Positions 58,655-64,000 of a DNA stretch of 64,000 nucleotides are shown piece after piece. Source of the DNA: Acidobacteriota bacterium. Lineage in GTDB: Bacteria > Acidobacteriota > UBA890 > WLXD01. Under the pieces are notes generated by a model. The model was not told where the DNA came from, searched no databases, and worked only from the letters and a program-made list of their open reading frames with translations. Both the position numbers and the translations under genes were made by a program. The number at the start of each line of letters is the position of its first letter. Within the stretch, counting starts at the first letter, position 1. The stretch is from the NCBI GenBank assembly GCA_029263295.1, contig JAJCXT010000092.1:1-64000 (forward strand), written 5' to 3'.

Positions 58655-60568
58655 CTAGCGCGCGGCCAGCCCGTCGCTCGCGAGATGAATGAAGTCGCGC
58701 TCGCTGACGATGCCCACCAAGGCTCCGTCGCTGACCACAGGCAGACAATCCGCCTCGTGCTGGCGCATGAGCGCAATCGCCTCGATCGCAGTGGTCTGCG
58801 GCGAAATCGACTGCGACGCCGTGTTCATTATCGATTCCACGGCAACCTCGCCGGGGGGCGTAGCCTCGCCCGCCCGCAGATCGTACTTGGAAAGATGCTC
58901 GATCACCTCGAGACTCGAGACGATCCCCATGTAATTGCCGTCGGCGTTCTCGACGGGAACGTGTCGCACGTTCTGCCAGGTCATGAGCGCCGCCACCTGC
59001 GAGACCGACTCGTCCGGCTGCACGGTAACAAGGTCCGTCGTCATGAACTCTTCGACAGTGGTCTTGCTGGCTCCCATATCGATGATCTCCCGGCGTCTAG
59101 CCAACGGCCACTCGCCAACCGGCATCCCGGAGGCCCGTAGCCCAGTCATGTTCTCGGTCAGAGCGACCAGTGCCTCTCCCGGTCCGCAGCGGTCCGATAT
59201 TGCGCTGAGAGAATTGAGCTGCCACGCGGCGCCGGTCTGCAGACCCTCCACGCGTTGCTCGATCACGCTCAGGTAGCGCTCCACATCGTCCGCGTCCAGA
59301 CCGCGGTCTAGCAACCCCTCGCGGGCGGCCGGGAGCACTCGATTCAGCAACAGGTCCACGGCGCCGATACGCTCGCCATCGAGCCATGTGAAGCGGGCGC
59401 CAAGACCATGCTCTGCTGCGACGTTGAAATTGCGCCGTGCATCGACGAATCGCAGACGCGAACGAACATCGCCGACCTCTGCCTCGAGCGCGAGCAGCGC
59501 ACCCCAGAACAGCGCCGCGTTGGCGACCTCGTCGAGCAGAGTCGGTCCCGCCGCCACGGCCCGCGCCTCGATGCGAAGGTGGGGCACGCCGGCCGTCGCC
59601 CCATAACAGGCTCTGTTCCATCGATACACCGTGCCGTTGTGAATCTGCAGCGCAGCGAGCGCCGGCACCTCGCCGCGTCCGAGAGCGGCGAAAGGATCTT
59701 CCTGTCTATTTCCGTACAGGAGCGTGCGGAAGCTGGCGACGTCCTCGCGGAACAACTGCAACACGCTGTCGTCCACCCAGCGCTGCCCGAAACTCACCCG
59801 CGGCTGGCGGCCCCGCACGTGGTAGCTGGCGTGGCGCGTGTCGATCGACTGCTGGAACAGCGGGATACGGGTCTCGTGCCAGAGGCGCTTGCCGAAGAGC
59901 ACGGGGGAGTTGGCCGACGCCGCCACCAGCGGTGCCGTAACGGCCTGCGCGAGATTGTAGAGGCGTGCGAATTCGTCGGGAGCGACCTGGAAGTGGAACT
60001 GGAAACTCGTACAGCACGACTCCAACATCACCGAGTCGTGCGTCACGGACAACTCGTCGAACCCCGCAATATCGAGGTTGTATCCGCCCCCGGCGGCCCG
60101 GGTCATCGCTTCGTCGAGCGCACGATACCGTTCCCGCGGCGCCATGTTCTCCAGGGCGAGGTCCGACTTCCTCAACGTCGGCAGAATGCCTGCCAGAACG
60201 ACCCTGGAACCGATGGCCTGCGCCGCTTCATCGGCTTGGGCGACAACTCCCTCGAGACCCGCCTCGAGCTGCGACAGGCAGGCGCCGCCGAATTCCAGGG
60301 GCGGGAGGTTGCACTCGAGATTGTAGGCAGCGAGTTCCGTCGTGAAGGCTTCCGGCAGGCGCTCCAACATGGCGATGCACACCGGCGCCGGCCGCCAGTC
60401 GGCGTCGACCAGAAAGAACTCCTGCTCGGCGCCGATTCGCCGCTTGCCCGCTTCGATCTGGCCGCCTTCGATCATCTCCTGCAGAGCTTCGAGATCGCGC
60501 AGGACGGCACGCTGATGGGCGCGGCATGACTCGGGAGATGACTCGGAGTGAACTCGCTGGTCACCCAT
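58655..60568 (-). CDS. Glutamate-cysteine ligase-like (GCS2/carboxylate-amine ligase) fused to a C-terminal CBS-domain pair
   Basis: RRIGAEQEFFLVD, ..ESCCTSFQFHFQV.., ..VPHLRIEARAVAAGPT; C-terminal VEEFMTTDLVTVQPDESVSQVAALM..MGIVSSLEVIEHL and VESIMNTASQSISPQTTAIEAIALM..VGIVSERDFIHL. Confidence 0.88.
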   Translation of the reverse strand: MGDQRVHSESSPESCRAHQRAVLRDLEALQEMIEGGQIEAGKRRIGAEQEFFLVDADWRPAPVCIAMLERLPEAFTTELAAYNLECNLPPLEFGGACLSQLEAGLEGVVAQADEAAQAIGSRVVLAGILPTLRKSDLALENMAPRERYRALDEAMTRAAGGGYNLDIAGFDELSVTHDSVMLESCCTSFQFHFQVAPDEFARLYNLAQAVTAPLVAASANSPVLFGKRLWHETRIPLFQQSIDTRHASYHVRGRQPRVSFGQRWVDDSVLQLFREDVASFRTLLYGNRQEDPFAALGRGEVPALAALQIHNGTVYRWNRACYGATAGVPHLRIEARAVAAGPTLLDEVANAALFWGALLALEAEVGDVRSRLRFVDARRNFNVAAEHGLGARFTWLDGERIGAVDLLLNRVLPAAREGLLDRGLDADDVERYLSVIEQRVEGLQTGAAWQLNSLSAISDRCGPGEALVALTENMTGLRASGMPVGEWPLARRREIIDMGASKTTVEEFMTTDLVTVQPDESVSQVAALMTWQNVRHVPVENADGNYMGIVSSLEVIEHLSKYDLRAGEATPPGEVAVESIMNTASQSISPQTTAIEAIALMRQHEADCLPVVSDGALVGIVSERDFIHLASDGLAAR

Positions 60569-60585
60569 GGCGCACCACCGTGGCT

Positions 60586-60647
60586 GGTCGCTTCGGCTAA
60601 ATCGGATCGTCGAGTGGCGTTCACCCTGAATGTATACCGAAGCGACC
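60586..60647. promoter_or_regulatory. 11-bp perfect inverted repeat in the GCS2-CBS upstream region
   Basis: GGTCGCTTCGG (60586-60596) / CCGAAGCGACC (60637-60647), 40-bp spacer. Confidence 0.5.
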
Positions 60648-60650
60648 CGA

Positions 60651-60671
60651 GCCGTCGATGAGCTCGACGGC
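60651..60671. terminator. Hairpin downstream of the di-haem peroxidase gene
   Basis: GCCGTCGA-TGAGC-TCGACGGC, perfect 8-bp stem, 25 bp beyond the CDS end; no T-tract. Confidence 0.5.
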
Positions 60672-60696
60672 CCGGATCCTCCGCTGCCCCGCAGTG

Positions 60697-62115
60697 TCAG
60701 CGTGTCAGCAACCCGCTCGGCACTCGCGCAGGTACCTGGCTGCTCAGATCTCGCGCGGAGGGATCCGTGAGCGAGCGCAGGAACGCGATCAGCTCGTCTA
60801 TGTCCCGGTTGTTCAGGCGCCCTCTCCTGGCCTCGTTGCTAGCGGCAATCGCCGCCACGCGGCGGGGATCCTGCATGACAAGGAGATCGAATCGGTCGAG
60901 GTTGCGGCGCGACGGCAGAATCAGCTGCGACGGGTCGTAGTCGCGGATCTCCCGTTGTGGGTCGCGATAGTGCTCGACCATCGCCTCGAGGGAGGAGTAG
61001 GCCCCACTGTGCCCATACGGCGAAGTCAACTCGACGTTGCGCAGCGAAGGCGTGCGGAACTCGTAGCGATCCGCGCGGTTGCCGGTCACCCGCTCACGCC
61101 CGAAGTCCTCGCGCCCATCCACACCGTCGCCCGTTCCGGGGCCGACCTGCGGCATCGCGATCGAATGGAACCGGCGATCAGTCTGAAGCGCCCCCGCGTG
61201 GCAGCGCGCGCAGCCGGCGCGGCCGTAGAACAGGTTCATGCCGCGACGCTGCTGCTGTGAGATCGCGTTCGGGTCGCCCCGCAGGACCCGATCGAACGGG
61301 CTGTTGTCGCTGCGAAACGCGTCCATCTCGAACTCCGCGATCGCGTTGGCGACGTGCGTCATGGTGAGATCGGAGGCGTCATCGACATCGTCGAAGGCGT
61401 TGCGGAAGAGACGCACGTACTCGGGAATGTCACGCAGCCGCTGCGCCAGCAGGTTCCAGACTCCCCGATCGCCGGCGAGTCGGCCGCGCGCGGCGGCTCT
61501 GCCGATCTCGTTGGTGCCACGCCGACCTGCCATCTCGATCTCCGAGGTAACCGGGAACAACGCCTGAGCCGCCAGCACACTGCCGAGGCCAGTGGGCAGA
61601 GCGGCGCCCGCGGGAGTGGCAAAGCCCGATGCCGTACCGGCATCAATGGCTACGCGGCCGTCGTGGAACAGACTGCGGAACTGCCGGGCGCCAAGGTTGA
61701 AGAGCGCAGGTGAGTTGCGCGGTACACGCTGGCGCACGCGAGTCGCGCCGGTACCCGTGGTCCGTGCGACACCGAGCCCTACGCCGCCTTCACCCAAGGG
61801 AAGCGAAAGCGCATCTCCCGTTGCGTTGTCCGGGTGATGACAGGTGGCACAGGAGATGTTGCGATTGCCGCTGAGGACCTCGTCGAAGAAGAGCAGCCGT
61901 CCGAGGTCGACGAGATCGTCGTCGTAATTGCCGTTGTTCAGATAGTCGGCGTCACGAACGGGCCCGAAGTTCGGCCCCCCACCATTCTGGGCGTGGGTCA
62001 CGAACGGTACGAGGAGCACGGCGACAAGGACCGTGAACACGGCCGCAGTAGCGAGACGTGTCGTGCTCTCGGCACATGAGCGGAAACCGGAAAGTCTGAG
62101 CCTGCGCAAAACCAT
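60697..62115 (-). CDS. Di-haem cytochrome c peroxidase / MauG-like protein
   Basis: Two CxxCH motifs (ISCATCHHPDNATGDALS and CARCHAGALQTDRRFHS); RTPSLRNVELTSPYGHSGAYSSLEAMVEHY. Confidence 0.95.
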   Translation of the reverse strand: MVLRRLRLSGFRSCAESTTRLATAAVFTVLVAVLLVPFVTHAQNGGGPNFGPVRDADYLNNGNYDDDLVDLGRLLFFDEVLSGNRNISCATCHHPDNATGDALSLPLGEGGVGLGVARTTGTGATRVRQRVPRNSPALFNLGARQFRSLFHDGRVAIDAGTASGFATPAGAALPTGLGSVLAAQALFPVTSEIEMAGRRGTNEIGRAAARGRLAGDRGVWNLLAQRLRDIPEYVRLFRNAFDDVDDASDLTMTHVANAIAEFEMDAFRSDNSPFDRVLRGDPNAISQQQRRGMNLFYGRAGCARCHAGALQTDRRFHSIAMPQVGPGTGDGVDGREDFGRERVTGNRADRYEFRTPSLRNVELTSPYGHSGAYSSLEAMVEHYRDPQREIRDYDPSQLILPSRRNLDRFDLLVMQDPRRVAAIAASNEARRGRLNNRDIDELIAFLRSLTDPSARDLSSQVPARVPSGLLTR

Positions 62116-62320
62116 TGGCGTCCTTCCTCTGTCGGGGCAGCGGCCTGGAGTGATTACGAACCCAGCTAAGCGTCGAAACGGGGGGACTCGAGGCCTTTGA
62201 CCACATGTCCGGGGATTTCATTCCCGCGAGCCCTCACCACGGTCCGTCAGGACGCGTATGATGAATTCGCTCCGGGAAGCTCGTGCGGTCCGCCAGGATG
62301 ACTGCGGAACGGGAGAACAC

Positions 62321-62812
62321 GTGCGCCATCTCATCGAACAGAATCTCGAGAGCATCGGGCCGCGCCGGAGTCTGCTGCTGGTCACGATGGCCATCGTGTG
62401 GGCTTCGATCACCGTGGCCATAGTGGTCTGGGCGTTGGCGAAGGGCGTGATGGAGACTCTCTGGATAACCCTGGCGATCGCCAGCGGGAGTCCGATCGAT
62501 ATCGCCGTGGCCATCGGCCTGTGGGCATTTATCCTGTTGACCGTGCCGCTGGTCCGCGCGGGGCTCGGAGTGTGGCGAAAGTGGCAGGACGAGCGCTGGG
62601 AAGCGAAGGTCGCGCTGGACCAGCTCGAGGAGCAGCTATTCCCAGGCGCTCCTAATACCCGCCATTTCGACAGCCCCCGCGAGCGGCTCGCCCAACGGGC
62701 GCTGGAGGAACTCGAACGCCGCGTCTTCGGGGCGCCACGGCAGGAGGACGGTGCATGCGAGGCTCGTCTGAAGGAACTGGCCCAACACGCAAGAAGGCGG
62801 CCGCCTGACTAG
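62321..62812 (+). CDS. Small membrane protein of unknown function
   Basis: GTG start with GGGAG upstream; two TM helices then charged helical tail. ORF open from 62258. Confidence 0.65.
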   Translation: MRHLIEQNLESIGPRRSLLLVTMAIVWASITVAIVVWALAKGVMETLWITLAIASGSPIDIAVAIGLWAFILLTVPLVRAGLGVWRKWQDERWEAKVALDQLEEQLFPGAPNTRHFDSPRERLAQRALEELERRVFGAPRQEDGACEARLKELAQHARRRPPD

Positions 62813-62825
62813 GCGATCGCCTTCT
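62792..62825. terminator. Nested hairpin at convergent gene ends
   Basis: AGAAGGCG-gcc-GCCT-GACT-AGGC-gat-CGCCTTCT, overlapping the stop codon of the upstream CDS. Confidence 0.65.
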
Positions 62826-62836
62826 AGAGTCGTGGA

Positions 62837-63973
62837 TCAGCTCGCTCCCACCGTGAAGACTAGACGAAGGCGATCGAGGGTTGGCCGGCCCACCTGATCC
62901 TCGACGAGCGGCTCGTCGAACAGGCGTTCAAGACTGTTGCCGGCCAGATCCTCCAGGTCGGGATCCACGCTGATCGCATACCTGCCCGGCGCCCACGGTG
63001 AACTGGGTGCGAAACTCCATGCGCGCTCGCCGCGGGCGACCGTGACCTCTCCACCGACCGGCGTGCCGGCCTGGGTTTCGACAAACAGCATGCGGTTCAA
63101 AAGCGCCCGGTCGAGAACTTCCGGAAGATCGACCCGTAGAGGGTCCTGCGGAGTCTCCGGCGTATGCACGGTCCACGCATCGGTGCGTGGCTGCTCGCGG
63201 TCAGCCTCCACGACCTGCCAGGTGTGTTCGAAGCTCTCGCGCAGTGGTGCCCCATGTGCATCACGCCATTCCGCCTGCACCCTTAGGGTCACTTCTTGTC
63301 CTGCCCGCAGCGGAGGGCCGGCAGCAAGGTTGGGGCCGACCCCCTGCTTGAGCCTGCCGGGATCGAAGAACAGCGTCAGGCGGTCGTCGGTCGGACTCCA
63401 CAGCTCCTGCTCCGGCACCACGAAGGCCCCGGCGATCGGAGCGTCGTCCTCGCCGACCAACTCAACGAACCGCGTTGCACCGCCGCGACTCATCGGTGCG
63501 GAGAACTGGATATAGAGCCGCAGGAGATTCTCCGGGACTACGTCACTCGACGGAAATACCGCTTCGACCCTCGTGGTAGCCGCAAGTTCCAGCCCTGGCA
63601 CCGTAAATGTCGCGGTGATCCTGTCGCCGTCCAGCGGCTGCCAGACCGCGGTGTACCGCTGGCCGGGCTGAAGCGGGTAGCGAGGGGCCCAGCTGACTCC
63701 TGTGCGTCCCCCGCTCGTCGCCCCCAATACGGAAACCCGTCCGGCGGCCAGTTCATCGCGCGGTCCCGTGAACACCCGCAGGTCGCCTGCCTGTTCGCCG
63801 CCAGCAAACGTGACCACCCACCCGGACTCCTGATCACCGGCCAGTCTGGGCGTCGCCTCGGTGCCACCCTGACCGCTACAGCCGACGGCCGCGACCACGA
63901 CCAGTGTCGCGACCGCGGCCCTTCGGGCGAACTTCGGGCAGGAGTTCAGGAACTCAGAGCCAGCGATTCTCAC
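62837..63973 (-). CDS. Lipoprotein with Ig-like (SbsA-type) domains, hypothetical
   Basis: Lipobox AAVGCSGQ; repeated Ig-like beta pattern (SSPWAPGRYAISVDPDLEDLAGNSLERLFD). Confidence 0.65.
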   Translation of the reverse strand: MRIAGSEFLNSCPKFARRAAVATLVVVAAVGCSGQGGTEATPRLAGDQESGWVVTFAGGEQAGDLRVFTGPRDELAAGRVSVLGATSGGRTGVSWAPRYPLQPGQRYTAVWQPLDGDRITATFTVPGLELAATTRVEAVFPSSDVVPENLLRLYIQFSAPMSRGGATRFVELVGEDDAPIAGAFVVPEQELWSPTDDRLTLFFDPGRLKQGVGPNLAAGPPLRAGQEVTLRVQAEWRDAHGAPLRESFEHTWQVVEADREQPRTDAWTVHTPETPQDPLRVDLPEVLDRALLNRMLFVETQAGTPVGGEVTVARGERAWSFAPSSPWAPGRYAISVDPDLEDLAGNSLERLFDEPLVEDQVGRPTLDRLRLVFTVGAS

Positions 63974-64000
63974 GCGCCGACAAACGCAGAGTGCCGTTTT

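Noticed and set aside
59408-60529. 373-aa plus-strand ORF
   Set aside because: Antisense to the GCS2-CBS gene; no motifs.
1-64000. CRISPR arrays, IS elements, integron attC sites, prophage or defence genes
   Set aside because: No regularly spaced direct repeats, transposase, integrase or defence-family motifs were seen in the ORFs or intergenic regions.

Overview
This is a GC-rich, gene-dense bacterial chromosomal window of about 45 CDSs. I saw no recognisable rRNA, tRNA, CRISPR array, transposase, phage or classical defence locus. Content is mostly secreted or envelope proteins: peptidases (M28, retropepsin-like, M1, two M20, DUF5117-type, M12-like, M48), sulfatase-superfamily enzymes, BNR/YCF48/FG-GAP propeller proteins and two ADOP-type MacB-like permeases, each with a PadR regulator. 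Other features are a molybdopterin oxidoreductase operon (secreted protein, fused FeS/NrfD subunit, catalytic subunit, TorD chaperone), an ECF sigma/Ser-Thr kinase pair, pckG, mogA, xth, typA, a thiolase plus multifunctional beta-oxidation-like pair, an Rrf2 regulator, a GCS2-CBS fusion and a di-haem peroxidase. Lineage is uncertain; ADOP permeases and the sigma/STK pair are common in Acidobacteriota and Gemmatimonadota and in some Proteobacteria. Leads best worth following: (1) a structured leader upstream of typA; (2) an intergenic block with several perfect hairpins at 13631-13834; (3) a 21-bp direct repeat pair upstream of xth; (4) an 11-bp inverted repeat upstream of the GCS2-CBS gene; (5) unusual fusions and active sites (GCS2-CBS, dehydrogenase-hydratase, permease-M1, Thr-type sulfatase homologue, degenerate GGDEF); (6) the molybdoenzyme operon with an uncharacterised secreted first gene. 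No single feature is clearly a new system. All structures were found by eye, without folding or homology searches.
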